Made by a program: the position numbers and the translations under genes | Source of the DNA: Microbacterium sp. Bi121 | GTDB taxonomy: Bacteria > Actinomycetota > Actinomycetes > Actinomycetales > Microbacteriaceae | Length of the DNA: 64,000 nucleotides | Direction of reading: 5' to 3' | Assembly: GCF_918698005.1 (NCBI RefSeq) | Contig: NZ_CAKKLJ010000006.1 | Coordinates: forward strand, 1 to 64,000 | Notes under the pieces: generated by a model | Seen by the model: the letters and a program-made list of their open reading frames with translations, nothing else | Databases searched by the model: none | Told to the model about the DNA's origin: nothing | Shown: piece by piece, positions 26,440 through 35,969 of the stretch | Position numbering within the stretch: position 1 is the stretch's first letter | Layout of the letters: each line of letters begins with the position of its first letter

Positions 26440-28004
26440 GCGCTCGCCTTCTGATTCGTGGAGGTCATGCTGCGCATGAGCGCCTCCGGGGTGGCCTGGT
26501 CAGCGGGGATGCAGTCGGTGACGCGTCCCTCGAAGATGGTGTAGATGCGGTCGGAGATGCCCATCAGTTCCGGCAGCTCGCTGGAGATGACGATGACGCC
26601 CTTTCCGGATGCCGCGAGCTCGTTGATGATCGAGTAGATCTCGTACTTCGCTCCGACGTCGATGCCGCGGGTGGGCTCGTCGAGGATCAGCAGGTCGGGG
26701 TCGGTGAACATCCACTTCGCGAGGACGACCTTCTGCTGGTTGCCGCCGGAGAGCGTCGAGACGCCCTGCTCGACGGTGGGGGTCTTGATCCGGAGCGCCT
26801 TGCGGTACCGCTCTGCGACCTGGAACTCCTCGCGATCGTTGACGACGCCGTTGTTCGCGATCTTCGACAGCTTGGCGGAGACGATCGCGCGCTTGATCGT
26901 GTCGAGGAGGTTCAGGCCCAGGCTCTTGCGATCCTCGCTCACATAGGCGAGTCCGTGGTGGATCGCGCTTGCGACATCGCGGAGTTCGATCTCCGTGCCG
27001 TCCTTGAACAGCTGGCCGCCGAGGAACGTGCCGTACGAACGGCCGAAGATGCTGCGGGCGAACTCGGTTCGACCTGCTCCCATGAGCCCGGCGATGCCGA
27101 CGACCTCGCCGCGACGGACGTTTAGCGAGGAGCCCTTCACGACCATGCGCTCGCTGACGGTCGGGTGCTGCACCCACCAGTCCTTGACCTCGAAGAACAC
27201 ATCGCCGATGTCGGGCGTGCGGTCGGGGTACCGGCTCTCGAGGGAGCGGCCGACCATGCCGTGGATGATGCGGTCCTCGTTGATCTCGCCCCTGGTGACG
27301 TCGAGCGTCTCGACAGTGCGGCCGTCGCGGATGATCGTGATCTCGTCGGCGATCTGTTCGATCTCGTTGAGCTTGTGGCTGATCATGATCGAGGCGATGC
27401 CCTTGGCCTTGAGACCGAGGATCAGATCGAGCAGGTGCTGGGAATCGTTCTCGTTGAGGGCCGCCGTCGGCTCGTCGAGGATGAGGAGCTTCACGTCCTT
27501 GTTCAGAGCCTTGGCGATCTCGACGAGCTGCTGCTTGCCGACGCCGAGGTGCTTGATCGCGATGTCGGGGTCCTCGGAGAGGCCGACGCGGGCGAGCAGT
27601 TCGGTCGCCCGGGTCTTGGAGGCTCGCCAGTCGATGACGCCGCCGCGACGGATCTCATTGCCGAGGAAGATGTTCTCGGTGATCGAGAGCTCGGGGATCA
27701 GCGCGAGCTCCTGGTGGATGATCGCGATGCCGGCCTGCTCGCTCGAGGCGATGTCCTTGAAGCGCTGCTCCTCGCCGTACAGCAGGATGTCGCCGTCGTA
27801 GCTGCCGTACGGGTACACACCCGAGAGGACCTTCATCAGGGTGGACTTGCCGGCGCCGTTCTCACCGCAGATGGCGTGGATCTCTCCAGCGCGTACGGCG
27901 ATCGAGACGTCGGAGAGGGCCTTCACGCCAGGGAACTCCTTGGTGATGCTGCGCATCTCCAGGATCGGACCTGACACGGTCGGCAACGTCGCTGTGCTGC
28001 TCAC
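26436..28004 (-). CDS. mmsA: Multiple-monosaccharide ABC transporter ATPase (double ABC)
   Basis: A 522-residue protein with two ATPase modules. The first has Walker [15 protein letters not shown] and Walker [12 protein letters not shown]; the second has the degenerate Walker A ([13 protein letters not shown]) typical of RbsA/XylG/GguA proteins, with signature LSGGNQQK and [14 protein letters not shown]. The start was placed at GTG 28004, which has GAGGAAG six bases upstream; an earlier in-frame start at 28037 lies within the LacI operator and has no ribosome site. Confidence 0.92.
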   Translation of the reverse strand: MSSTATLPTVSGPILEMRSITKEFPGVKALSDVSIAVRAGEIHAICGENGAGKSTLMKVLSGVYPYGSYDGDILLYGEEQRFKDIASSEQAGIAIIHQELALIPELSITENIFLGNEIRRGGVIDWRASKTRATELLARVGLSEDPDIAIKHLGVGKQQLVEIAKALNKDVKLLILDEPTAALNENDSQHLLDLILGLKAKGIASIMISHKLNEIEQIADEITIIRDGRTVETLDVTRGEINEDRIIHGMVGRSLESRYPDRTPDIGDVFFEVKDWWVQHPTVSERMVVKGSSLNVRRGEVVGIAGLMGAGRTEFARSIFGRSYGTFLGGQLFKDGTEIELRDVASAIHHGLAYVSEDRKSLGLNLLDTIKRAIVSAKLSKIANNGVVNDREEFQVAERYRKALRIKTPTVEQGVSTLSGGNQQKVVLAKWMFTDPDLLILDEPTRGIDVGAKYEIYSIINELAASGKGVIVISSELPELMGISDRIYTIFEGRVTDCIPADQATPEALMRSMTSTNQKASA

Positions 28005-28036
28005 GGATCTTCCTCGATAACTGACGGCCACCCTCA

Positions 28037-28052
28037 ATGTGACCGTTCACAT
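28037..28052 (-). promoter_or_regulatory. LacI-family operator upstream of mmsA
   Basis: ATGTGACCGTTCACAT is a 16-base dyad (ATGTGAnCGnTCACAT) with the central CG usual for LacI-type operators. It lies just downstream of the expected transcription start. Confidence 0.75.
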
Positions 28053-28060
28053 GAGACACC

Positions 28061-28089
28061 ATCTTGCGCTCATGCGGGCACCGTGTCAA
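28061..28089 (-). promoter_or_regulatory. Promoter of the mmsA-mmsB-chvE operon
   Basis: Minus-strand TTGACA (28089-28084), 17 bases, CAAGAT (28066-28061). The -35 is a perfect consensus. The operator follows about nine bases downstream of the -10. Confidence 0.75.
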
Positions 28090-28135
28090 GTGGACCGCCG
28101 TCGTCGATGCCGATTCGAGACGGAAGGCCCCGGAA

Positions 28136-29149
28136 TCAGCGCGCAGCGCTGGATGAACGCAGCCGCAGCTGGGGCACGACGGCGCCGTACTGCGGAGCCC
28201 GCTCGCCGCGGATCTCGGCGAGCAGCATGCCGACGGCCCGTCGTCCGAGCTCGGGAAAGTCCTGATGCACCGTGGTCAGTGGGGGCCAGACATGTGCCGC
28301 GACCGGAATATCATCGAACCCGACCACGCTGACCTCGCGCGGCACGTCGATCCCGGCATCCCGGAAGCCGTGCATGAGCCCGATCGCCATGAGGTCGTTC
28401 GCCGCGAAGACCGCCGTGAAGTCGCGTCGCCGCGCGAGTTCGCCGCCCGCGAAATGGCCGAAGTCGGCGGTCCAATCGCCGCGAATCGGCGGGAACGTCG
28501 GCAGATCGGCCTCTCTCAGCGCGTCGAGGTATCCGCGCATGCGCGATTCGGCCTCGATCCAGTCCTGGGGGCCGGCGAGATGCAGGATGTCGGTGTGCCC
28601 GAGGTCGATCAGGTGCTCGGTGACGGCTCTGGCACCCGCGACCTGATCGGCCGAGAGCGTGAAACCGTCCGACCCGGACGCGGTCTGCAGACTGACCAGC
28701 GGCACGCCGACGGCCATGCCCCGGAGGACGTTGAAGACCCGCACCTGAGGCGCGAGCGCGACGATCCCACTGACCTGCTCACGGCTCAGCTGCCGGATGG
28801 CGTCGCCGATGGCCTCCGGCGTCGTCGCCGGCAGGTTCACCGTCGTCACCGAGTAGCCCTCGGCCCGCGCGGCATCCTCGATGCTCGCGATCGACGACGT
28901 CGGGCCGAACTCCCCGATGGTGGCCGAGAGCACGCCGATCGTGTGGGTGCGACTCGTGACGAGGGCGCGAGCGGCGAGATTCGGCTTGTAGTCGAGGACG
29001 GAGATCGCGTCCTCGACCCGCTTGCGCGTCTCCGGGCGGATGCTCGGATGCTCGTTCAGCACGCGGGAGACGGTCTGATGGGAGACGCCCGCAAGCCGGG
29101 CGACGTCGCGGATGCTGGGCACACGTGCCCGGTCACCGGAGGCTGCCAT
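28136..29149 (-). CDS. LacI-family transcriptional repressor
   Basis: A 337-residue repressor. The N-terminal helix-turn-helix and hinge are canonical (SIRDVARLAGVSHQTVSRVLNEHPSIRPETR, then YKPNLAARALVTSRTHTIGV; positions about 12-72), followed by a periplasmic-binding-type sensor domain. It is encoded just upstream of the sugar importer, with a near-identical operator before its own gene, so autoregulation and control of the importer by a sugar are likely. The ribosome site is GAAGGAGG, eight bases before the ATG. Confidence 0.92.
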   Translation of the reverse strand: MAASGDRARVPSIRDVARLAGVSHQTVSRVLNEHPSIRPETRKRVEDAISVLDYKPNLAARALVTSRTHTIGVLSATIGEFGPTSSIASIEDAARAEGYSVTTVNLPATTPEAIGDAIRQLSREQVSGIVALAPQVRVFNVLRGMAVGVPLVSLQTASGSDGFTLSADQVAGARAVTEHLIDLGHTDILHLAGPQDWIEAESRMRGYLDALREADLPTFPPIRGDWTADFGHFAGGELARRRDFTAVFAANDLMAIGLMHGFRDAGIDVPREVSVVGFDDIPVAAHVWPPLTTVHQDFPELGRRAVGMLLAEIRGERAPQYGAVVPQLRLRSSSAAR

Positions 29150-29167
29150 CGCAACGCCTCCTTCGCG

Positions 29168-29181
29168 TGTGCACGGTCACA
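29168..29181 (-). promoter_or_regulatory. LacI-family operator at the repressor gene
   Basis: TGTGCACGGTCACA matches the operator core TGTGAnCGnTCACA of the importer promoter with one difference. It lies downstream of a CATAAT -10 (29198-29193, minus strand), suggesting autorepression. Confidence 0.65.
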
Positions 29182-29275
29182 TCGATCTCTCCATTATGTC
29201 CCCAGGGCACAATCAGCGCACGCGCCAGGCCGCGAACCGTTGTCCGATCCGCACGAGCCGGGTCGCTGCCGCCCC

Positions 29276-30208
29276 TCAGGAGATGATGCGCGCGCCCGGC
29301 ACAGGACCGTGAACGTGCAGCGCCGTGCGGCCGTTCTTCTGCAGCTCGCCCTGGACGTACTGGGCGCTATCCGGCGTCTCGCAGAGGAAGGCGATCGTGG
29401 GGCCCGAGCCCGACACGATTCCGCTCAGCGCGCCCGCGTGCAGGCCCTCGTTGATGATGTCGTCCAGGGCAGGACGCTCGAGCAGCGCCGACACCTCGAG
29501 GTCGTTGAACATGGATGCTGCGAGCGAGTGAGGATCGCCGGCGCGCAGAGCCTGCAGCACCGGGATCGGCACATCCAGAGACATCGGCGGGTCGTCCGCG
29601 AGCGCGCCGATCTCGGTGCGGTGCGCGTCCAGCCGCGCGTAGATCTCGGGCGTCGACAGCCCGGCTTCGCTGGTGACGAGCACCCAGTCGAATCGACCGC
29701 GGGCGAGGGCGGGGTTGAGCTGGTCGCCGCGCCCCGTGCCCACTGCTGTTCCGCCATGCAGCGCGAACGGGACGTCAGCTCCGAGTCGTGCGGCGAGCTC
29801 GTGCAGTCGCTGCGGCGAGAGCCCGGTGCCCCAGAGCGCATCGCAGGCGACGAGAGCGGCCGCGGCATCCGCCGAACCTCCACCCATCCCCCCGGCGACA
29901 GGGACGCTCTTGCGGAGCTCCAGATGCACGCCGCCCTCGTAGCCGGTGGCCGAGGCGAGCATCTTGGCCGCGCGCATCGCGAGGTTTCGATCATCCACAG
30001 GCACCGTGCTCGGATCATCGACGCCAGTCACGCTCAGCGTGAAGTCGGGCGCGTCCGTCGCGATGACGTCCTCGTACAGGGAGACGGCCTGGAACACCGT
30101 CGCCAGCGCGTGGTACCCGTCGTCGTGACGGCCTCCGACGCCGAGGTAGACGTTGATCTTCCCCGGCGCGCGCACGTGCACGGATTCGGCGAAGGCCTCG
30201 CGGGTCAC
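29276..30208 (-). CDS. ispE: 4-diphosphocytidyl-2-C-methyl-D-erythritol kinase
   Basis: A 310-residue GHMP kinase of the non-mevalonate isoprenoid pathway. It shows the substrate motif VRAPGKINVYLGVGGRHDDGYH, the ATP loop PVAGGMGGGSADAAAAL and the third GHMP motif GIVSGSGPTIAFL. The GTG start eight bases after the aldo/keto reductase stop gives a normal length. An upstream extension would cover that gene's 3' end. Adjacent to rsmA, as in many bacteria, but with a reductase gene inserted between them. Confidence 0.94.
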   Translation of the reverse strand: MTREAFAESVHVRAPGKINVYLGVGGRHDDGYHALATVFQAVSLYEDVIATDAPDFTLSVTGVDDPSTVPVDDRNLAMRAAKMLASATGYEGGVHLELRKSVPVAGGMGGGSADAAAALVACDALWGTGLSPQRLHELAARLGADVPFALHGGTAVGTGRGDQLNPALARGRFDWVLVTSEAGLSTPEIYARLDAHRTEIGALADDPPMSLDVPIPVLQALRAGDPHSLAASMFNDLEVSALLERPALDDIINEGLHAGALSGIVSGSGPTIAFLCETPDSAQYVQGELQKNGRTALHVHGPVPGARIIS

Positions 30209-30215
30209 GATGCGC

Positions 30216-31283
30216 TCACAGGGAGGAGGAGACGGACCAGAGGTTGACGTCGATGCTGCCGGCGAGCGCATCGATGCGCGAGAGCTGCTCCGCGCTGAAG
30301 TCGGGACCGCTCACCGCGGCGATGTTCTCGTCGATCTGCTCCGGACGGGATGCTCCGATGAGCGCCGACGCGACCACCGGATCACGCAGCGTCCACTGCA
30401 GCGCCATCTGTGCGAGGGTCTGGTCGCGTTCGCCGGCGATCTCGTTCAACGATCGCAGTATGCCGAGGGCTTCCGCGGAGAGGGGCTTGTCCGGCAGCGA
30501 CCCGCGCTTCTGCGCACGCTGGGCGGTGCCGTCGCCGAGGTACTTGTCGGTGAGCAGCCCCTGCGCCAACGGCGTGAACGCGATGGCGCCGAGGCCCTCC
30601 GAGCGCAGGGTCTCGGTGAGCTCCGGCTCGATCCAGCGGTTGAGGATCGAGTACGAGGGCTGGTGGATCACGAGCGGCGTACCGAGAGACCGCGCGACGG
30701 CCAGAGCTTCAGACGTCCGCTCGGCGCTGTACGACGAGATGCCCACGTACAGGGCCTTGCCCTGTCGCACCAGCGTGTCCAGCGCCCCCACGGTCTCCTC
30801 GACGGGAGTGACCGGATCGACGCGGTGCGAGTAGAAGATGTCGACGTAGTCGAGATTCATCGCGGCCAGCGATCGCTCGGCACTGGCAAGAAGGTACTTG
30901 CGGCTGCCGAAGTCGCCGTACGGACCCGGCCACATGTCCCAGCCGGCCTTGGACGAGATGATCAGTTCGTCGCGATAGGGGCGGAGATCCTCACGGAAGA
31001 TGCGCCCGAAGTTCTTCTCCGCCGAGCCGTGCGGCGGGCCGTAGTTGTTCGCCAGATCGAAGTGCGTGATGCCGCGGTCGAAGGCGTGGCGCAGAAGCGC
31101 ACGCTGATTGTCGAGCGGGATGTTGTCGCCGAAGTTCCACCACAGCCCCAGCGAGATCGGCGGTAGGAAGAGCCCGGACGACCCGACCTGCCGATACGCG
31201 AACTGTTCGTATCGTGAGCCATCGGCCGCGTAGGGTCGATGGATCTCTGGAACGTCGGAGCGGAAACGAGGCGAGTCGGTCAC
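30216..31283 (-). CDS. Aldo/keto reductase, YghZ/glyceraldehyde-3-phosphate reductase-like
   Basis: A 355-residue NADPH-dependent reductase. The family start GSSGLFLPPISLGLWWNFGD, the catalytic set Asp in FDLANNYG, Lys in SSKAGW and His in YSHRVD, plus the NADP end SALIGASRPEQIDEN are visible. It resembles E. coli YghZ (methylglyoxal or L-glyceraldehyde 3-phosphate reduction) and potassium-channel beta-like proteins. Its GTG overlaps the rsmA stop by four bases. Physiological substrate unproven. Confidence 0.88.
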   Translation of the reverse strand: MTDSPRFRSDVPEIHRPYAADGSRYEQFAYRQVGSSGLFLPPISLGLWWNFGDNIPLDNQRALLRHAFDRGITHFDLANNYGPPHGSAEKNFGRIFREDLRPYRDELIISSKAGWDMWPGPYGDFGSRKYLLASAERSLAAMNLDYVDIFYSHRVDPVTPVEETVGALDTLVRQGKALYVGISSYSAERTSEALAVARSLGTPLVIHQPSYSILNRWIEPELTETLRSEGLGAIAFTPLAQGLLTDKYLGDGTAQRAQKRGSLPDKPLSAEALGILRSLNEIAGERDQTLAQMALQWTLRDPVVASALIGASRPEQIDENIAAVSGPDFSAEQLSRIDALAGSIDVNLWSVSSSL

Positions 31284-32140
31284 GCCTCCAGGTTAGCGGC
31301 CAGCGCGCGCGCGATTCGGACGAAGTCGTCGATCGACAGTTCCTCGCCGCGCGCGGTCGGCGCGACGCCGGCGCGTTCGAGCAGAGCGGATGCCTCGGCG
31401 GCCGTCCCCCCGAGCACGGCTGCGAGTGCCTGCCTGAGCATCTTGCGGCGCTGCTGGAAGGCGGCATCCACGATGCGGAACGTGGCCAGCCGCAGCTCCT
31501 CGTCGCCGCGCTCCTGCTCGTCGCGTTCGAAGGCGACCAGCACGCTGTCGACGTTCGGGACGGGCCAGAACACCTGGCGGGAGACCGTTCCGGCGAGCCG
31601 CCACGAGCCGTACCAGGCAGCCTTCGCGCTCGGCGCGCCGTAGACCTTGCCGCCGGGAGGGGCCGCGAGTCGTTCGCCGACTTCGGACTGCACCATGACG
31701 ACCCCGCGCTGCAGGTTCGGGAAGGTCTCCATGAAGTGCAGCAGCACGGGCACGGAGACGTTGTAGGGCAGGTTGGCGACGAGTACGGTCGGGTCGCCAG
31801 GCAGTTCGGTCACACGCAGTGCATCCGCATCGACGACACTGAGCGCATCGCCGGGGACGCCGTGGTCTGCGGCGGTCTGCGGCAGACGAGCAGCCAGTCG
31901 ATGGTCGATCTCGACGGCGGTGACGGATGCCCCGGTTTCGAGGATCGCGAGGGTCAATGAACCGAGGCCGGGGCCGACCTCGACCACGCGCTCCCCCGCC
32001 TGCACGCGTCCGACGTGCACGATCTTGCGGACGGTGTTCGCGTCGACGACGAAGTTCTGACCCAGCTTCTTGGTGGGGGTGACGTCGAGCTCGGCGGCAA
32101 GGCGGCGGATCTCGGTCGCGCCGAGCAGGGTGACGGTCAT
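31280..32140 (-). CDS. rsmA: 16S rRNA (adenine1518/1519-N6)-dimethyltransferase
   Basis: A 286-residue KsgA/RsmA enzyme that dimethylates two adjacent adenines near the 3' end of 16S rRNA. It shows KKLGQNFVVD, SAM motif VVEVGPGLGSLTLAIL, acidic AVEID, and the catalytic NLPYNVSVPVL. The start is at MTVTLLG, with GGCAGG before the ATG; a longer reading from an upstream ATG at 32158 adds only six residues. First gene of rsmA-AKR-ispE, divergent from an MFS gene. Confidence 0.95.
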   Translation of the reverse strand: MTVTLLGATEIRRLAAELDVTPTKKLGQNFVVDANTVRKIVHVGRVQAGERVVEVGPGLGSLTLAILETGASVTAVEIDHRLAARLPQTAADHGVPGDALSVVDADALRVTELPGDPTVLVANLPYNVSVPVLLHFMETFPNLQRGVVMVQSEVGERLAAPPGGKVYGAPSAKAAWYGSWRLAGTVSRQVFWPVPNVDSVLVAFERDEQERGDEELRLATFRIVDAAFQQRRKMLRQALAAVLGGTAAEASALLERAGVAPTARGEELSIDDFVRIARALAANLEA

Positions 32141-32164
32141 CCTGCCATTGTCCCCCATGCCGAC

Positions 32165-32170
32165 TACTGT
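32165..32170 (+). promoter_or_regulatory. -10 element of the MFS gene (leaderless type)
   Basis: TACTGT six bases before the GTG at 32177; no Shine-Dalgarno in between. Confidence 0.5.
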
Positions 32171-32176
32171 TTACGG

Positions 32177-33454
32177 GTGCGCACACTCGGCGAGCTCATC
32201 GCACCCCGCAGACTGGGACGTGATTTCCGCTGGCTCATGGCGTCGTCGTGGACGAGCAACATCGGCGACGGCATCGCGCTGGCCGCCGCTCCGCTGCTGA
32301 TCGCGTCGCTGACGTCCTCCCCCGTGCTCGTCGCCGCTGGGGCCGTCATGCAGTTCCTGCCCTGGCTGGTTTTCGGCCTGCACGCGGGAGCCGTCGCCGA
32401 CCGTTTCGATCGGCGCAAGCTGGTCATGTTCGCGAACGCCGCTCGCATGATCGTGCTCGCGACCCTGTGCGTCTTCATCGTCACCGGCGCCGCCACCATC
32501 TGGGCCGTGCTGGCCGTCGCATTCCTCTACGGCACGGCTGAGGTCTTCGTCGACACGGCTGCGAGCACGCTGCTGCCCATGCTCGTCAAGCCAGCCGATC
32601 TCGGCATCGGCAATGCGCGACTGCAGGCCGGATATCTGGTGGCCAATCAGTTCGCCGGTCCGCCGATCGGCGCGTTCCTGTTCGCGGCAGGCGCTGCCTG
32701 GCCGTTCCTCGTCGAGGTCGTGTGCGTCGGGCTCGCGGTCGTGCTGATCTCGCGGATGGCATCGACCCCTGTGCCTCCGCGCGATGCCGAGGCCCGCACG
32801 CCTGTGCACACCGATATCGCCGAGGGCGTTCGATGGATGTGGCGCAACCCGCCTGTTCGGATGCTCGTGCTGATCATCCTCACGTTCAACATCACGTGGG
32901 CGGCTCCATGGGGCGTGCTCGTCCTCTACGCGACAGAGCATCTCAACATGGGAGCGGTCGGCTATGGAGCGCTCACCACGGCATCGGCGGCCGGCGGCAT
33001 CCTCGCCACGCTGACGTTCGGGTGGCTCGAGCGTCATGTGTCTTTCGCGACCCTGATGCGAGTGGCGCTGTCGCTCGAGGTGCTCATGCACCTCGCGTTC
33101 GCACTCACGACGGCGGGCTGGGTGGCGCTGATCATCATGTTCGTCTTCGGCACCTACGCGTTCGTGTGGGGCACGATCTCGACGACCGTACGGCAGCGGC
33201 TCGTGCCCCATGCGCTTCAGGGGCGGGTCGCCTCGGTCAACATGGTCGGCGTCTTCGGCGGGATGGTGATCGGTCAGGCGCTGGGCGGCGTGATCGCGCA
33301 GGTGTGGGGCCTGACCGCGCCATGGTGGTTCGCTTTCGTCGGCGCGGCGATCACACTTCTGCTCGTGTGGAAGCCGATCTCGCACATCGTGAACGCGCCG
33401 GTCGTCGTCGAGGAGTCCGACGGCGGTCTGCCTCAGCCCTCGAAGGAGCCGTAG
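32177..33454 (+). CDS. MFS transporter, EntS-like
   Basis: A 425-residue major facilitator with about 12 spans. The loop 2-3 motif AGAVADRFDRRKLVMFAN and FLYGTAEVFVDTAASTLLPMLV match the enterobactin-exporter-like MFS_3 group often annotated as drug or siderophore exporters. The cargo cannot be inferred here. The GTG start fits a -10 box at six bases; longer readings into the rsmA promoter are unlikely. Its 3' end overlaps the TatD gene by 22 bases in convergent orientation. Confidence 0.87.
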   Translation: MRTLGELIAPRRLGRDFRWLMASSWTSNIGDGIALAAAPLLIASLTSSPVLVAAGAVMQFLPWLVFGLHAGAVADRFDRRKLVMFANAARMIVLATLCVFIVTGAATIWAVLAVAFLYGTAEVFVDTAASTLLPMLVKPADLGIGNARLQAGYLVANQFAGPPIGAFLFAAGAAWPFLVEVVCVGLAVVLISRMASTPVPPRDAEARTPVHTDIAEGVRWMWRNPPVRMLVLIILTFNITWAAPWGVLVLYATEHLNMGAVGYGALTTASAAGGILATLTFGWLERHVSFATLMRVALSLEVLMHLAFALTTAGWVALIIMFVFGTYAFVWGTISTTVRQRLVPHALQGRVASVNMVGVFGGMVIGQALGGVIAQVWGLTAPWWFAFVGAAITLLLVWKPISHIVNAPVVVEESDGGLPQPSKEP

Positions 33455-34320
33455 ACGCGCAGGGTGTTCTCTGCGATCTGCGCGGCGAGTTCGTCCACGT
33501 GCACGCCGAGCTCGTCAGAGATGAACCGCACGGTGATCGGCACGAGGTAGGGCGCGTTCGGGCGGCCCCTGAGCGGCACGGGGGTCAGGAACGGAGCATC
33601 CGTCTCGACGAGGATGCGGTCGAGCGGAGTCGCTGCCAGCGCATCGCGCAGGTTCTGGGCGTTCTTGAACGTGACGTTTCCGGCGAACGACAGGTAGTAG
33701 CCGGCGTCCGCGCAGATACGCGCCATCGCGTCGTCGCCGGAGAAGCAGTGGAACACGGTCCGCTCCGGCGCGCCGATGCGGGCGAGGGTCTCGAGGACCG
33801 CGTCGTGCGCATCGCGGTCGTGGATCTGCATCGCGATGCTGTGCTTCTTCGCAAGCGCAATGTGCGCCTCGAACGCCTCGAACTGGGCTTTGTGTCCCTC
33901 GGGCCCCGTGCGGAAGAAGTCCAGTCCCGTCTCGCCGATCGCGCGCACGCGCGGGTGCGCGGCGAGTTCGTCGATCACGTCGATCGCGTGACCGAGCTGC
34001 CCGGCTTCGGCGTAGTCAGGAGCGTCGTTCGGGTGGATCGCGACGGCCGCGAGGACGCGAGGATCGGATGCCGCGGCATCCACGGCCCACCGTGACGACT
34101 CGATGTCTCCCGATGCCTGTACGACGCCGAGGATGCCGACGGCCTGCGCCCGATCGAGCTGCTCGGTCAGTGTGAGCGGGTCGTCGCCGTCGGTGATCTC
34201 GAGGTGCGCGTGGTTGTCGTACACGGGCACCGTCAGCGGTTCGGGCGCGGGCGGGTAACGGAGGTCCTTGCGGCCGTCTGCCGCCCGCTCCCGAACGTAC
34301 TGGCTCGGGCTCTCGGTCAC
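33433..34320 (-). CDS. TatD-family DNase/hydrolase
   Basis: A 295-residue metal-dependent hydrolase. Metal and active-site segments are VYDNHAHLE, AIGETGLDFFR, QIHDRDA, VFHCFSGD and LVETDAPFL. Members have 3'-5' exonuclease or D-aminoacyl-tRNA-related activity; the conserved genomic position after metG is shared with other bacteria. The GTG start 17 bases after metG gives an N-terminal extension of about 60 residues before NHAHLE, more than usual. Confidence 0.92.
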   Translation of the reverse strand: MTESPSQYVRERAADGRKDLRYPPAPEPLTVPVYDNHAHLEITDGDDPLTLTEQLDRAQAVGILGVVQASGDIESSRWAVDAAASDPRVLAAVAIHPNDAPDYAEAGQLGHAIDVIDELAAHPRVRAIGETGLDFFRTGPEGHKAQFEAFEAHIALAKKHSIAMQIHDRDAHDAVLETLARIGAPERTVFHCFSGDDAMARICADAGYYLSFAGNVTFKNAQNLRDALAATPLDRILVETDAPFLTPVPLRGRPNAPYLVPITVRFISDELGVHVDELAAQIAENTLRVYGSFEG

Positions 34321-34337
34321 GGGTCGACGCTCTCGGG

Positions 34338-35915
34338 TCAAGCCGGCTGCTCCACGCGGGGGAACAACGGTGCGAGGGCCTGCACAGAAGTGCCAGGGGC
34401 GAGCTTGCCCCAACCGCCCGCTTCGCGGATCGGCTGGTCCTGCAGACCGCCGAGGGTTTCAGCGGCGCCGAGAGCCGACCAGAGCTTGCCGGTCGATTGC
34501 GGCATCACCGGGGACAGCAGCACGCTCAGTGCACGCAGGCCTTCGGCGCACGTGTACAGCACGGTGCCGAGGCGACCCCGCTGGGCCTCGTCGCGTGCCA
34601 GGGCCCAGGGCTCGTTCTCGGTGATGTAGCCGTTCAGGGCATCCACGATCTTCCAGATCGCCGAGATCGCCTCATCGATGCGGAACTGCTCGATCGAGGC
34701 ATCAGCTGCGCTGGCGGCATCCGCGACGATCTTCTGGATGGCGAGGTCCTGCTCGGTGTGCTCCGCGGCTTCGGGGACGACGCCCTCGAAGTACTTCTCG
34801 ATCATCGCGATCGTGCGCGAGGCGAGGTTGCCGAATCCGTTGGCGAGCTCGGCCTGGTACCGGGCGGACAGGTCCTCCCATGAGAACGAGCCGTCCTGTC
34901 CGAACGCGATGGCGGAGAGGAAGTAGAAGCGGTACGCGTCGGAGCCGAACACATCGGTGATCTCGGTCGGCGCGATGCCGGTGAGCTTCGACTTCGACAT
35001 CTTCTCGCCCCCGACGAGCAGCCACCCGTGTGCGAAGACGCCCTTGGGCACGTCGACGCCGGCCGCCATGAGCAGTGCAGGCCAGATGACGGCGTGGAAC
35101 CGGAGGATGTCCTTGCCGACGACGTGATAAGCGGGCCAGCGGCGGGCGAACGTCTCTTCATCCGAGCCGTACCCGACGGCTGTGGCGTAGTTCAGAAGCG
35201 CGTCGACCCACACGTAGATGACGTGCGACTCGTCCCATGGCAGCGGGATGCCCCAGTCGAAGGTCGAACGCGAGATGGAGAGGTCCTTCAGACCCTGCGA
35301 CACGAATGAGACGACCTCGTTGCGGGCCGAATGAGGGCGGACGAAGTCCGGTTCGTTCTTGTACAGCTCGAGCAGGCGGTCCTGGAACTCGCTGAGCTTG
35401 AAGAAATAGTTCTTCTCCTGCAGCAGCTCGAGCGGCTTGGAGTGGATCGCGCAGACCTTCAGACCCTCGAAGGGTCCGGTTCCGTCGACGATCTCGGACT
35501 CGGGCTTGAACTCCTCACAGCCCACACAGTAGAGCGCCTCGTACTCGCCGGCATAGATGTAGCCCGCGTCGTACAGCCGCTGGAAGAACACCTGCACGTT
35601 CTTCTCGTGGCGCTCCTGCGTGGTGCGGATGAAGTCGTCGTTGGCGACGTCGAGCGTCTCCAGCAACGGGAACCAGCTCTCGGAGACGAGCTTGTCGACC
35701 CACTGCTGCGGGGTGACGCCGTTGGCCGCGGCGGCACGGAGCATCTTCTGGCCGTGCTCGTCGGTTCCGGTCAGCATCCAGGTGTCATCGCCCGCCTGGC
35801 GGTGCCAGCGGGCGAGCGTGTCGACCGCCACCGACGTGTACCCGTGGCCGATGTGCGGCACATCGGAGGGGTAGTAGATGGGCGTGGTGATGTAGAAGGA
35901 ATCGCCTGCGGGCAT
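34338..35915 (-). CDS. metG: Methionyl-tRNA synthetase
   Basis: A 525-residue class I synthetase. HIGH appears as HIGHGYTSVAVDTLARW, the KMSKS loop as GEKMSKSKLTG, and the connecting zinc knuckle region as YCVGCEEF...CAIHSKP. Tail is a helical anticodon domain without a C-terminal tRNA-binding EMAP-like module. The ATG is seven bases after a TAGAAT box, suggesting a leaderless mRNA. Probably co-transcribed with tatD. Confidence 0.96.
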   Translation of the reverse strand: MPAGDSFYITTPIYYPSDVPHIGHGYTSVAVDTLARWHRQAGDDTWMLTGTDEHGQKMLRAAAANGVTPQQWVDKLVSESWFPLLETLDVANDDFIRTTQERHEKNVQVFFQRLYDAGYIYAGEYEALYCVGCEEFKPESEIVDGTGPFEGLKVCAIHSKPLELLQEKNYFFKLSEFQDRLLELYKNEPDFVRPHSARNEVVSFVSQGLKDLSISRSTFDWGIPLPWDESHVIYVWVDALLNYATAVGYGSDEETFARRWPAYHVVGKDILRFHAVIWPALLMAAGVDVPKGVFAHGWLLVGGEKMSKSKLTGIAPTEITDVFGSDAYRFYFLSAIAFGQDGSFSWEDLSARYQAELANGFGNLASRTIAMIEKYFEGVVPEAAEHTEQDLAIQKIVADAASAADASIEQFRIDEAISAIWKIVDALNGYITENEPWALARDEAQRGRLGTVLYTCAEGLRALSVLLSPVMPQSTGKLWSALGAAETLGGLQDQPIREAGGWGKLAPGTSVQALAPLFPRVEQPA

Positions 35916-35922
35916 GCGCCCA

Positions 35923-35928
35923 ATTCTA
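35923..35928 (-). promoter_or_regulatory. -10 element of metG (leaderless type)
   Basis: Minus-strand TAGAAT, seven bases before the metG ATG. Confidence 0.5.
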
Positions 35929-35969
35929 GGCGGGATGCCGGGGCGGCGAGCTCGTGTGTCGCTCCGGCC

